This document shows, one piece after another, positions 37,000 to 48,143 of a stretch of 64,000 nucleotides of DNA (within the stretch, counting starts at the first letter, position 1; each line of letters begins with the position of its first letter). The stretch lies in the NCBI GenBank assembly GCA_021397835.1, contig JAJFZO010000447.1, positions 62,001 through 126,000 of the forward strand, read 5' to 3'. Position numbers and translations under genes: made by a program. The notes under the pieces are model-generated. The model was given only the letters and a program-made list of their open reading frames with translations, was not told the origin of the DNA and ran no database searches. This DNA comes from Moringa oleifera (taxonomy: Eukaryota > Streptophyta > Magnoliopsida > Brassicales > Moringaceae).

Positions 37000-38430
37000 C
37001 ATCAATTATAAAAAATTGAAATTACATATAATCCACAAAAAGTTAATAAGTACTAATATTGTGCTATTCTGATCAAGAACAATTATATGGACAGTTGAAA
37101 CTGAGCGTTATAGGCACCATGAAGTGGTGCTGGAGATGCGTTTCTCAAGAACAAAACCCATATCTACCACATTCATTTCAATCTTTCTTTATAGATGCTC
37201 CTACAATATGGTATCGAAACATACACAATCTTGCCCCCTTCTTCCTATGCTTTTCCTTTAAACACTCTTCCACAATCTTTACATGGTTGCATCCTCGCCA
37301 AAGCATACACTACTAGAGTTGCCCTCTAAATAGTATAATCGACCTTGAGAATCAATCTCGTACACTCGACACTTCTTCTCTCCATCTACTACCTATAATA
37401 GAACATAGTGTAGTGTACCTTGAAAGATTCCTCATGTGGCTAAAAAGTTAAGGCAACCAACTTCTCAAAACATTCTTATAAGAAAGAATTTTGTTAACCA
37501 ATTTATTACTCAAAGAATAATGAAATAAAGAATTATACAATTATGATTATTTATCATATACTAGAAAAAAAAACTTACATTTACTTGGCTAGTGTGCTTG
37601 TCAATACACTCGTTGTGGTTAGACTTTTTTGTCTAAACTCGCTTGAAAAGCTTTATAACAGTTGGATCTTAACCTATCACCTACACCTACCAAAAAAAAA
37701 AAAGAACAAATGTGATAAGTAATACAATATTATTTTCATTTAAATTTGTGTAAGTAATTTAAATTTTATACACACCATGCGTCAAAAATGGTTTTCTATC
37801 GAACATGAACGAGCATTATGTCAAGAAAGACCCGACCCGAGTCTATCTGTCTCATTTCATCAATTATCAGACATGGTCCTATACTTCTCTTTGTGCTCTT
37901 ATGTGATATCTTAGATAAATTAAGGCTTACTTCTTATCTTATAATGACATGCATACATCAAATCTGCATATCGATCGACACCTTTAACCTCTCATGTGGA
38001 CTTCAGATGCCATCCATTATCTCTTCTCATGTGAAACGTTTCCACAAGAATTGATAATCAGTAAATATGATATAATATAATGTATTATATTTTTGGTAAA
38101 TAATTATATGCATCTTGAATTTTTTAAAAAAAAAAATTAGTTTCTCGAGAAACTACCTTCCACATGTATCCAAATGAGTTAAATCTCTCTTGAAAGATAT
38201 TATAAATCTTTGTGGAGCATTAATACAAAGGCTCAATTTTCTCAAATAACATAATAAACAAGTTATTAAAAACATTAAGAAAACTTATAAAGATAATGAC
38301 ACAAGTATTAAAAACAATTAGGTGTACTTATGTGTTATTAGCTATATAAATCTCCTATCTACCTGTGTTCTGCAAATTACTTGAGGTATACATCTTAGTA
38401 GTATCAAAGCCTAAAAGTATGATGCAAAGT
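37000..38430. other. CACTA internal sequence, no domain recognised
   Basis: ORFs of 60-85 codons occur on the plus strand (37059, 37818), opposite to the transposase, and look like shadows. Composition is less AT-rich than the flanks, consistent with decayed coding sequence on the minus strand. Confidence 0.35.
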
Positions 38431-40010
38431 TGAGGAACCCAACTAATGGTATAGATGCTCCAAGTGGAGCTAGTACAACTATATGCTCATCTTTATCTCG
38501 TAGATACAAAAATAGAGATACTGATCATGGACCTCTCTTCTTCTCGATTTACCTTGCCTTATTAAGCATGTGACACATTTTAAAGCATTTTTTAGTTACC
38601 ATATTCCTCACAACTCAAGTAGTTTGCAAAATGCCTCCAAATCTTTCTTTAACTTTGCATTATCCTTTATCTTTCCTTTCATATTCAAGATTGTATTGAA
38701 TACATTATTGAAGACATTTTTTTCTATGTGCATGACATCAAGATTGTGTCAAATTAACTTGATACATCAATAAGGTTGATCCCAAAACATGTTTCATTTC
38801 CTCCAAAACCATATGTTGTAAATAAGATCATTTATCTAATCATATCCAACTTTTACAACTTTTCTTACTTCTAATTGGTCTATCTTATCCAGCAACTCAC
38901 ATCTAGATTTAGCAAAAGAAGCTATTTTTTCATTATTTTATTCTTAATGAAGACAGTTTTGCTCCTTTTAAATGAATGATCTTCAAGAAAGAACTTACAA
39001 TGACTATCAAATTAAGATTGCTTTAAGTTCGTTCATGAAAGTAAATGCACTTCAATCTTCTCTACAATAAGGATAAGTCAATCTTCCTAATGTATTTTCA
39101 TCCTAACAATATCAAATGGGTAAGAAAGTCATTGATGGTCCACATTAAAGCAGCTCTCATGAAGAAATTGTATTTACAATAGACATCGTATATGAGCATC
39201 TCAGCCTCCCATAACATTTACAACTCTACTATTAAATGCTGTAAATAGATATTCAACTTATCTTTTCGATTCATCAAATCAAGAATGATAACAATTAACA
39301 CATCGAATGGGGTAAGTTATACTATGTGACTATTATTGGCAATAAGCAATACTATTGTGCTGATTAACCAAATGGTTGAAACTAATAAGTGCTCAAACCT
39401 TATCTCTTGGTCTTATATTTAGCAATAAAAAATTGATGAGATTAATTAAATAAATTCAAACGAGAGAGTTAAAGTAAATGACACATGACACCATTTTCAA
39501 TCTCATGTTTTGTAAGTCATTTCATATTCTTAGCTATAACATCCAATGCTTATAGTCTTTTTAAATGACTGAGAGGGAAATAATATATATTTCATGGAAT
39601 AAATATTTTTGTTTATCAGATCCTTATCTTTATCTTTTATATAATAAATGATCACAAACCTTACAACTAATATATCATATACCTATTGTTGTAAGAGTGA
39701 ATCTTTTTAATCAATAATCTCATACATTATAAACATTTATTGTATTGTAAAAATATGATATTTTAACTTTATGTTTAGCATTCTAGCTATAATAAATAGT
39801 TAAGAATGATTTTGACACCCATCCGTAGTTGTTGATTAACAACATTCAACATGTCATAAAATCGTTAGGCATTCGGATTAGGGGATTCCTCAATTTGTTT
39901 TGAATTAAATTTCGGATCAGCCACATTTATTACCATTGTTTGGCATGCATTGACATATACATGCATGGTGATAAATCCTTTCCCGACATAACGTCCATTT
40001 GCCTCTTAAT
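38430..40010 (-). pseudogene. CACTA TNP2-type transposase (decayed)
   Basis: Minus-strand pieces in the order of the plant Transposase_21/TNP2 family. Near 39420-39370 there is a FNHLVNQHNSIAYC region (family: FNPFGNMS..YS.W). At 39240-39120 there is a leucine-rich 'YLQHLIVEL' with RAALMWTINDF. At 38990-38930 there is CKFFLEDHSFKRSK. At 38748-38690 is the hallmark HNLDVMHIEKNVFNNVFNT followed by LNMKGKIKDNAKLKKDLE. Stops and frameshifts interrupt it throughout, so it is inactive. Lower coordinates (38.4-37.0 kb) presumably hold the decayed 3' half, but I could not name domains there. Confidence 0.8.
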
Positions 40011-41020
40011 TATAACTTTGATCATTTTTCTCACGACAATTCAAGCATAACATCTTGGTACAAAACCATATTTAATCAAATGATAATCCTAACCATTCCA
40101 ATATTTTTATAATGACGATTTTAACACCTTGTATGATTACGTAGACATCTTATTTTATTCTCGTTCATGAGCATCAGTTTGATTATAAGCAAATTGAATA
40201 AATAGCTCCATTCCATCTAAGAATTTTTTATTTAAGAATCAATGTACCAGCTTATAATACATCAACTACTTATTTAATCTACTCGTGTGTTCTTGTTCTT
40301 GAATAGATCTAAACTAATTTCCAATAGAAAACCTCTCGAAACTTCAAATAATTTAACAACTTATTATAAAAAAATTTAGTGAATTTCCAAGGACATTACG
40401 TAAAAAGAATAACCTAAATTACAATTTAAAATCAACATCATATAATTTTAATGATACAAAATACATGACTTATAGTAGTACAATTTGTTTAATAATTTAT
40501 GCATACCGCTTAAACTCCAAAGGTAGGTGATCCTATACCATTCAAAAGTGTTCATTTATTGAAAGTACAATATGGTAAGCCATTATTTATTTTATTTTGT
40601 AAAAAAAATTCAATGATATCTTCCCATAGTTCTTCAAGTACATTCAATATATAGATATGAGTTGGTATTTTTTATCAAAACATATACTCATATCTATTAG
40701 TACTACCCAAAAAATAATTGAGATACTACATAAAATTTTTACTGAATAAAATGAACAGTGAACAACACTACACATGTCATGTGCGTACAAAAACGTCATG
40801 TTTTTAAATTATTAGATTTAAAAAATTAAAAAATTATTTACTAATAATTTATTTCGATGCACATGTTAAACTCATGAGTTATAGTAAATATTTACTAATA
40901 ATTCTCAAATATTGACATAATTTTTACAGTGAAATTTTTTTTAATTATATTATGTTAGTTTTGCAGTGAGAGAATTTTTTATAGGATATTTTCATCAATT
41001 AACTCTAGAATGAACATCAA
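40010..41020. other. CACTA internal sequence upstream of TNP2
   Basis: No domain is recognised. The stretch may hold the decayed N-terminal transposase exons and an intron; ORFs are all short. Confidence 0.3.
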
Positions 41021-42190
41021 ATTAAGTAATATAACTTATTAACAGGAATTAATTAATCATACTGATTAACTAATAATTAATTAATCTAACTAATTAACAT
41101 ATATAGTTAAATTACTTGCACATAATTAACAATTAATTAAGTTACACTAATTAATTAACAACCAATTACTTTACCTCTTATTATTTAACAACAACTTACT
41201 TCATATGTAATTAACAACTAATGAATTAATTTCCACCTAATAAATTAGTCTAAGTAATTGACGTTTATATGATTAATTAATATCTAACTAATTAATCAAC
41301 CAAAATAACATATAATTAATTAATCTAATTAATTAATGGGGTGAGTAACATTTTATTAATCTAATTAATTAGTATAAGTAACATCTATTTTATAGAAACC
41401 TACTCAACTAAAATCTAATTAATCAATTAAAGTAATCAATTTAACTATTTGATGTCTAATTAATTAATATGTGAGTTAATCCAAGTAGCTCCCCCAAACT
41501 TCACCAAGCACAACATGCCATGAGCATGCAAGTATAAGATATTGTTACAATTTTACAGGTAATTCTACCCCAAGCTTACATGCATTACGAGCAAAAGGAA
41601 AAAAGTTATCATATATATTTAATTATATAATCTAATTAATTAACATCCAACTAAATAATATAATTAATTAATCTAAATAAATAATTTAATTATATTATCT
41701 AATTAATTAACATATAAAAATTTACATTTATTTTGCATCTAACTAATTAATATAATCAATTAACATCTACCATTTAACTAACTGACATATACTTAACATC
41801 TAAATTAATAAACAAAATCTAACATATAATTAATTAACATTTTTAAACCAACATCTAATTATAAACATTAATCTAATAATTCATAATTATTTAAATAATT
41901 AACATCTAACTAATTTATAGTTAACTAACATCTAATTAACTCATTAATCTAACTACTCTATCTAATTACTCTTAACAAACATATTTATACTTCACATGTT
42001 AACAATCCAAAGTAATAAAAACTTATCATATTAGTTAACAATAACTTAGAATGTTAATAACAATAACTTAACATCCCATTAACATGTAATAGATACTAAT
42101 AATTAACCATTAATTAACAATTAACAATACATATCAATTAACTAACAATTAATAAATAATAATTAACATCTAATAATTAATTAATAATTA
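41020..42190. repeat. degenerate TTAATTAA/ACATCTAA array
   Basis: About 1.2 kb is built almost wholly from interleaved words 'ctaattaattaa', 'ttaacatctaa' and 'attaattaacaat', without a strict period. The pattern is dense in the palindrome TTAATTAA and begins and ends abruptly. It lies within the candidate CACTA element, between the transposase region and the ULP1 unit. No gene can be coded here. It could be an expanded subterminal repeat or an old minisatellite. Confidence 0.7.
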
Positions 42191-43310
42191 ACAAATAAAT
42201 ATGAAAATATAAACCCATTCAGTAACGCACATGGGAGACAATAAGCTTTCCTCCCATTATGAGCTACTAGTGGGTGAAAGGCCAAGGCCAGTGATTAGCG
42301 GGCGAGGGGTTGTTGTTCAAATGGATAATGCACGGCAGATACCTAACTAGTAAGGGGAGGGAGAGATAGGAAAACCAAGAGGGAAAGGAAGAGGGAGAAG
42401 GAAGTCCAAATGAAGTCATCGACGCTTTGATGGTAATGGGTACAAGGGGAAAATGATGGAAAAATGTAGGAAAAAAGAAAAGGAAGAAAAAGGGAATAAA
42501 TGTTTTTAGGTGTCCCTATATATGCAGTTACGCAAATAACCAATGTTAAGAATGTATGTTTTTTTAGCACTTTTTAAGGTTTTTGGACCAAATTACCCTT
42601 AATAAATACTGTACAATTAATTATTTGCCCACGTATAGAAAAATGAGAAGTCAAACATCCCAAACATCTCTCTTTCCCTCTCTCTTCACTTTCGCACTAC
42701 ACTCCACCATTTCTCTTCGTCTCTATTCAAACATTTTCTGTTAATATCTTAGTTTTTGTTGCACACCAACGCTCAAAAAGAATTTAAAAGTTAGCGAAGA
42801 ATGAAGAAATCAATGAAAGTATGGTTTTAAAGGATACACTATGCTCAACTTTAGGATTTTCTTACTTATTTCGTCAGATGATTCATTGTCTTTTTTTTTT
42901 TTTGTATCTTTGAGTTAACTTTACAGTTTTTAAAGCTTGAATACATGTTGTTAAGCACTTTTCTTTAGATTTTGTTGTTAGTTTGTGTCAAAAAACTGCA
43001 TAATGTTATGAAATCGTGTTATATTTCAAAAAATTGTATCTTAAAATTGTACCTAGAAATCATGTACTTTTTGACCAAATCGTTTCGCAAATTATACAAT
43101 CGTATCTTGGTTGAATGAATCGTAACCAAATATTATTGAAATCGTATCATGTTTATGAATCGTAACCAAATTAAACTGAAATCGTATCTTGTGTATGAAT
43201 TCGTAACCAAATTATACTGAAAAATCGTATTGTGTATGAATTCATAACTTAATTTCAGTATCTCTTTACTTGGCTGCTTAATTTTGTTTTTTTTTTTTTG
43301 GATTAATGTG
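42190..43310 (+). promoter_or_regulatory. upstream/leader region of the ULP1-like pseudogene
   Basis: A purine-rich block at 42330-42500 is followed by AT-rich DNA and then a pyrimidine-rich leader-like block at 42665-42750 (ctctctttccctctctcttc). From 43010 to 43260 there are repeated AATCGTA motifs. This could be the transposon-borne promoter and 5' leader of the gene starting near 43314, with an acceptor-like TGTAG just before it. No TATA box could be chosen with confidence. Confidence 0.3.
43010..43260 (+). repeat. AATCGTA(T/A)C motif array 1 (plus orientation)
   Basis: Roughly 40-base units of the form 'gaatcgtaaccaaatta' followed by 'tgaaatcgtatcttg' are repeated about four times with variation. 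All copies read ATCGTA on the plus strand, the same direction as the adjacent ULP1-like gene. Confidence 0.7.
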
Positions 43311-44309
43311 TAGATGACCACTACTGAAGCTATTTTTAGGCCATATGTGACCTCAAAGAGTCTTGGAAGACTGAGAAATTACTGAAACACTGTGATAATG
43401 ATATCATCCCAACTCTAAGGGAAATTTTGGAGGGCTCAGAGAAGGAGAAGTTTATTGACACTTGTTTTGGGCATTTCTTAGATGTACACAATGATTTCAA
43501 CTTCTCTAGGATCATTGTCCATAACTTGCTGCTCTGAGAGATTCAGCAAAATCGTGAAGATGAGATGTGGTTCAGACTTGGTGAGAATGACGTCCATTTC
43601 AGTAAGGTGGAATTCTACCTAATCACAGGATTAAAATTTGGAGAACTACCAGACATGAAAAATATTGAAGCCAATTCATCTGGCATTCTTGTCAAATACT
43701 TTGGAGGTAAGAACAAAGTCAGTGATAGTAAAGTTAAGACAAGGTTGCTACAAGGAGAGTTTGAGGATCTTGATGATAAAGTGAAGTTGGCACTACTATA
43801 CCTACTAAATGGCTTCATCAAAGACCATGATGAGCGACAGCAGGTCCCTACATGGCAATTTCATCTTGTTGATAATTTGGAAGCATTCAACAACTTTCCA
43901 TGGGGCACGTGGGTGTACTGCAACTTCTTGTTGCACTTTAAGAAGGCTGCTGCAAATCGAGCAATGGAAGGTGATGGTTTAGGCTATAATGCATATGATT
44001 TCATATGGGCATTGCATGTAAGTACGTTTTAATTCTTATGTTATTTATTTATTTTCATTATTTGTGATTTGTGAAATAGAACTAGTGCATGGTACTAGAT
44101 TGCTTCAGTCCAAATTAGTGAAACAGAAATCGGTTTTTCTTTTTTCAGATTTTTGCATTTGAGGTAATACCTGCTACCAATGTGCATGGGACTAAGTTAT
44201 CAAGTTTTAACTTACCCTTGCCTCGAATTTACCGATGGAGTTTCCATTGGCGGCCTTACAATGGAGATTGCAAGAAGATCTTCACAAATAGGGTAAGTTC
44301 CAATATGTG

Positions 44310-44770
44310 CCCTATGATTTCGTATCTTCTTTCTCGTATATTTATCTTGCATTTCATTTCTTCATTTTATATAATAATTAGTGTGATTTCGTATCTTCTT
44401 TCATAATTCTTATGTTCTTTATTAATTCATATTTTCTTTCCCAGTTTTGTATCTTCATTTGTGTGATCTCGTATCTTCTTTCTCAGTTTCGTGTCTTCTT
44501 TTATGTGATTTCATATCTTTATTTGTGTGATTCATATCTTCTTTCTCAGTGTCGTATCTTCTTTTGTGTGATTTTGTATCTTCATTTGTGTGATTTCGTA
44601 TCTTCTTTCTCAGTTTTATGTCTTCATTAACGTTGATTTCGTATTTTCTTTCTCAGTTTTGTATCTTCTTTCTTAGTTTTATATCTTTATTTGTGTGATT
44701 TCGTATCTTAATTCATATGATTTTCGTACATTCTTTCATAATTTTGTATCTTTATTTACTGAGTTCAGCC
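44310..44770 (+). repeat. TTCGTATCTTC motif array 2 (plus orientation, intronic)
   Basis: Inside the intron after exon 2, words such as 'gatttcgtatcttctttctcag' and 'tcttcatttgtgtg' recur about ten times at uneven spacing. Two plus-strand ORFs at 44182-44630 are only translations of this array. Confidence 0.75.
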
Positions 44771-46189
44771 TTAATTTTATGAATTCATATGGGGGCTAAG
44801 TTAAAACTGCAGCCGAATCATGCTGAGCACCATGCCTTATATTATGTTGGTGTTGAGGAGACTACACTGCCATTGCAGCAAAGGATCTCTAGTATGGCTG
44901 CTATTACTGCTGCAAGTTCAAAGAGTTCAGATAAACATATAAACAAGACAGTTAAGGTCCCCACTCAATATAAGTCAACAAAATTACCAGCATCTTTTCC
45001 AAAAACATATAAGGTTTGTTATTCTAATATTAATTTTTACTTTGTAATGTCTCTCAATTATCAACATGTAAAATATTTTACTCAATGGATCCTTCTTTAC
45101 AGTGGCGACGAGTGAAGTTTATAATTGTTAAGCGATCAAGAGATACAATTATTATGAGGGAGTATAGGGAGAGAGACCAGAGAGAAAGGAAGGAGAAGGA
45201 GGAGGAGGAGAGGGAGAAGAAGAAGGAGAAGAAGGAGAAGGATGAGAGGTAGAGGGAAAGGGAGGAGAGGGAGGATGTGACTGAAGGGGATCCAAAGGTG
45301 TACCGTCGCCTAGATCCTATAAAGGTGAAATTAAACCTCATAGAAGCAAAGGTAAACCTCATGGATTCCCTTAATGAGAGGCATCATATAGAGCAAATGA
45401 GCATCCTCAAATCCATCTAGCTCGTAATTCAAAACTATGTTCCTAAGGTAACTTTTCTTTATGGTTACTTTTTTTATAAAGTCTGTTATCAATTGATTCC
45501 ATATCTTTATTCTGCAATTCATAATTTAAGATGGTTTTCAATACATCTTTTTCAAGGTGTTGAAGCTGGCTCCACATCACACCGTGTTGTTTCAGAGAAG
45601 TCTGCTGAGTCTAAGGACTCTAGCAATAAGTTTAAGGACTTTAGCGATGAGTCTGAGGAGGACTCAGTAGAGGAAGAAGATGAGAAAAACAACGATGATG
45701 ATAAAAATGAGGCCATTAATCAAGATGGCCACGGACATGCAGAGCCAACTGAGGCTGAGTTCGTAGCGTCTATAGAGGCTGTGACAGACTTAGCCTCCCA
45801 ATAGAGGTTGTCAATGATACGTTGCCGATTGTTAGGACTTGTAAACAGTCCAGAAAATTGTGCAGCCCATATGTCGACCCTACTATTAGGACAAAACGTG
45901 TTAAGTCTTCTTATCTTGTTAATACTGAAACAGAGATATCAAGCTCAATCATCGTTAAATACAATATATTCATGGAAGGGACATCATAGTAAGCAGTCTT
46001 TCATATTTATAACTTATATTTATATTTTTGTGCATTGCATACTTTTCTTCCTAACTTGGTAATTTTACATAGCCGCGATGTAGGTATTGATCACAATGTC
46101 AGTATGGGTTGGTTTCGTGATCTTGAGGAAAACAACGCGTGGATTGACGACTCAGTAAGTTGATTATATATTAAAATTTATTTCATTAA

Positions 46190-46550
46190 ATCATAGCTAC
46201 ACTCTTTGATTTATGAATTAAATTTTAAATTCGTAACCTAATTTCATATTTGATTCACTAAATCATTTATTGATTTATATAATCATATATTGATGTCAAC
46301 AATTTTGTCTTAATTTTGCAATCGTGTTTTGAAAGTCGTGTTTAATATTGTAAAATCGTTTATTGATGTATCTTGTTCCCATGTATCATAACTTAGTTTT
46401 GAAATCGCGCCTTGATGTATTTTGTTCCAATGTATCGTAACTTGGTTTTGAAATCGTGCTTTGATGTATCTTGTTCCCATGTATCGTAACTTAGTTTTTA
46501 AATCGTAACTTATAAATCGTATCATTCATTACTTAAATCGTAACCTAATG
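46190..46550 (+). repeat. AATCGTAAC motif array 3 with a 49-base tandem repeat
   Basis: From 46365 a unit beginning 'gatgtatcttgttcccatg' repeats at 46414 and 46463, exactly 49 bases apart. Each copy contains 'tatcgtaact' (once changed to 'tatcataact') and, in the first two, 'gaaatcg(c/t)gc'. Flanking sequence adds more AATCGTA words. The array lies in an intron of the ULP1-like gene; the minus-strand ORF over it is a translation of the repeat. Confidence 0.8.
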
Positions 46551-46984
46551 CATTATTCATTGATTTTCCAGCACATTAATGCATACTTAAATCTTCTTCG
46601 CAAAAGGCAAAAAGAGTTTCCTAACGTCTATTCGCAAGATGTTTGTATTTTTGACCCGTTGCTTTATGTAAGTTCATCAAGTTTAGTTATATATGTTTGC
46701 TAATTTGCTTTATGTTAGTATATTCTCCTAACATAACAAATATAAATTTGTACACTGCCTTCTATTATATTTATTGTGATTACCAAAATGATCTGGATGC
46801 TAATTATCTTCTTCCACATTCAAATTACGAAGCGCATAATTGAAAGGATGGACTTTTAGATCGTGTGCCTGGAAAATATTGCGATGGGTGCCCACCTTGG
46901 CATATTGTCAACAAGATGATTCTCTTCTCTTTCTTTTACCTTACTCCTCGTAATCATAAAAACTATCATTGACTGCATTTCGTA

Positions 46985-46988
<4 letters not shown>

Positions 46989-47016
<28 letters not shown>
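46989..47016. repeat. (TA)n microsatellite
   Basis: About 14 AT units just before the ULP1 His/Asp exon. Confidence 0.9.
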
Positions 47017-47020
<4 letters not shown>

Positions 47021-47544
47021 TTGTGTAGTTGTTAGTTCCATGCCATATTAGTGGGTCCCATTGGCTAGTATTTGTCATAAATCTAGAGAAATTAACGTTG
47101 CGAATTTATGATTTATTTTGTCAAGAAATACCAAATGTGGTACGAATCTATCAACAAAATTGCTTTAAATTTATGCTTACTAGTTATATGGCAAGTGAAG
47201 GGTATTTCTTGAAGAAACCAACTATGAAGATCCCTCCATTACCACTATCGTGCACATTGCATCCTAAAACACAAGTTTCTCAACAAACAAAATAGTGAGT
47301 ATTTTAATTTTATGTTTGATTTTTCATAATAGTTTTCTTTTAAATTAAAGAGTTTTGCCAATTTTTATATTTTTAACTATAATTTTTTTTTTGCAAAGGT
47401 AATTGCTGTCCTCATACACTGTACATTATAGAGAATTTATTAGCAAAAAAGCCACTTAATTACACTGACAGTGATATGGCAAACATCCGATGGCATATGG
47501 CCACATATATATTTGCCAACTCAAGTGAGATTAACAAAGGATGA

Positions 47545-48143
47545 ATTCTTTTAATTGTTACTGTTTGTATTTTGTATATAGAAATATGTACATAACAATT
47601 TATTTATCTATCAAAGCAAATGTTAATTAATATTGTTGTTCTGCCTACAAATTTATTTTGATTTTTATATGATATAAATTAAAAATAGGTTGCGATTTCG
47701 ATCTAATCTTTGCATGGTTTTTATTTTATTCATGATTTAATAAAAATACTATTCATTAAAATCTTTGCATAATTTTTGAATACAAGTAACGAAATTATAT
47801 TAAAAAACTTAAGTAACAAAATTAGTATACAAATTTGAAAACAAGTTATGATTTCACCATATTATTATATGAATCGTAACTATATTAGTATACGATTCCT
47901 ATAACAAAGTGACAATGTCACCTACAAGTTACAACAAAAATAAGTTACAATTTCACCATATTATTATACGATTTGCACCATATTAGTGTACGATTTCTGT
48001 AATCTAGAGACGTTTTTAAGAAAAAGTTACGATTTCATCCAAAGTACCTGCATCGGTTACAGTTATCCAATAATCAAATAATCTCACACAGATAAAAAAA
48101 TTAAAAATTAAACCAAAAATGAAATCAAAAATTAATGGCATCA
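47545..48143 (-). repeat. TTACGATTT motif array 4 (minus orientation) between convergent genes
   Basis: The spacer between the stop of the ULP1-like gene and the 3' end of the mudrA-like gene has no gene. From 47690 to 48030 it carries several copies of 'ttacgatttc', 'tacgatttgcaccatatta' and related words, almost all inverted relative to arrays 1-3. Confidence 0.65.

Larger units (their letters stand above)
43314..47544 (+). pseudogene. DUF1985 / ULP1 cysteine-protease gene carried by a Mutator-like element (decayed)
   Basis: This has the domain order of ULP1-like genes spread by plant transposons. Exon 1 (to 44017, donor GTAAGT) encodes the DUF1985 domain (FSRIIVHNLLL, a TGA where the family has Arg, then DEMWFRLGENDVHFSKVEFY). 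Exon 2 (44149-44292) continues IFAFEVIPATNVHGT. Later pieces are at about 44790-45012, a charged coiled-coil exon (45103-45450) with in-frame stops, and an acidic exon from 45559. The C48 protease follows: MGWFRDLEENNAWIDDS (about 46105), HINAYLNLLRKRQKEFP (46572), then the catalytic His and Asp in SHWLVFVINLEKLTLRIYD (about 47050-47110). The Cys region reads NCCPHT at 47403 instead of the usual DCG. ULP1 enzymes cleave SUMO; stops and the altered Cys motif argue against activity. Stop at 47542-47544. Confidence 0.8.

Noticed and set aside
44182..44630. two plus-strand ORFs rich in Ser, Tyr, Leu and Cys
   Set aside because: Read-through of the TTCGTATCTTC intronic array; the first overlaps the true exon 2 only in another frame.
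45078..45362. 94-codon minus-strand Ser-rich ORF
   Set aside because: Antisense of the GAG/AAG-rich coiled-coil exon of the ULP1-like gene.
46310..46525. 71-codon minus-strand ORF with internal periodicity
   Set aside because: It is a translation of the 49-base tandem repeat; the period is not a multiple of three, so no protein repeat is maintained.
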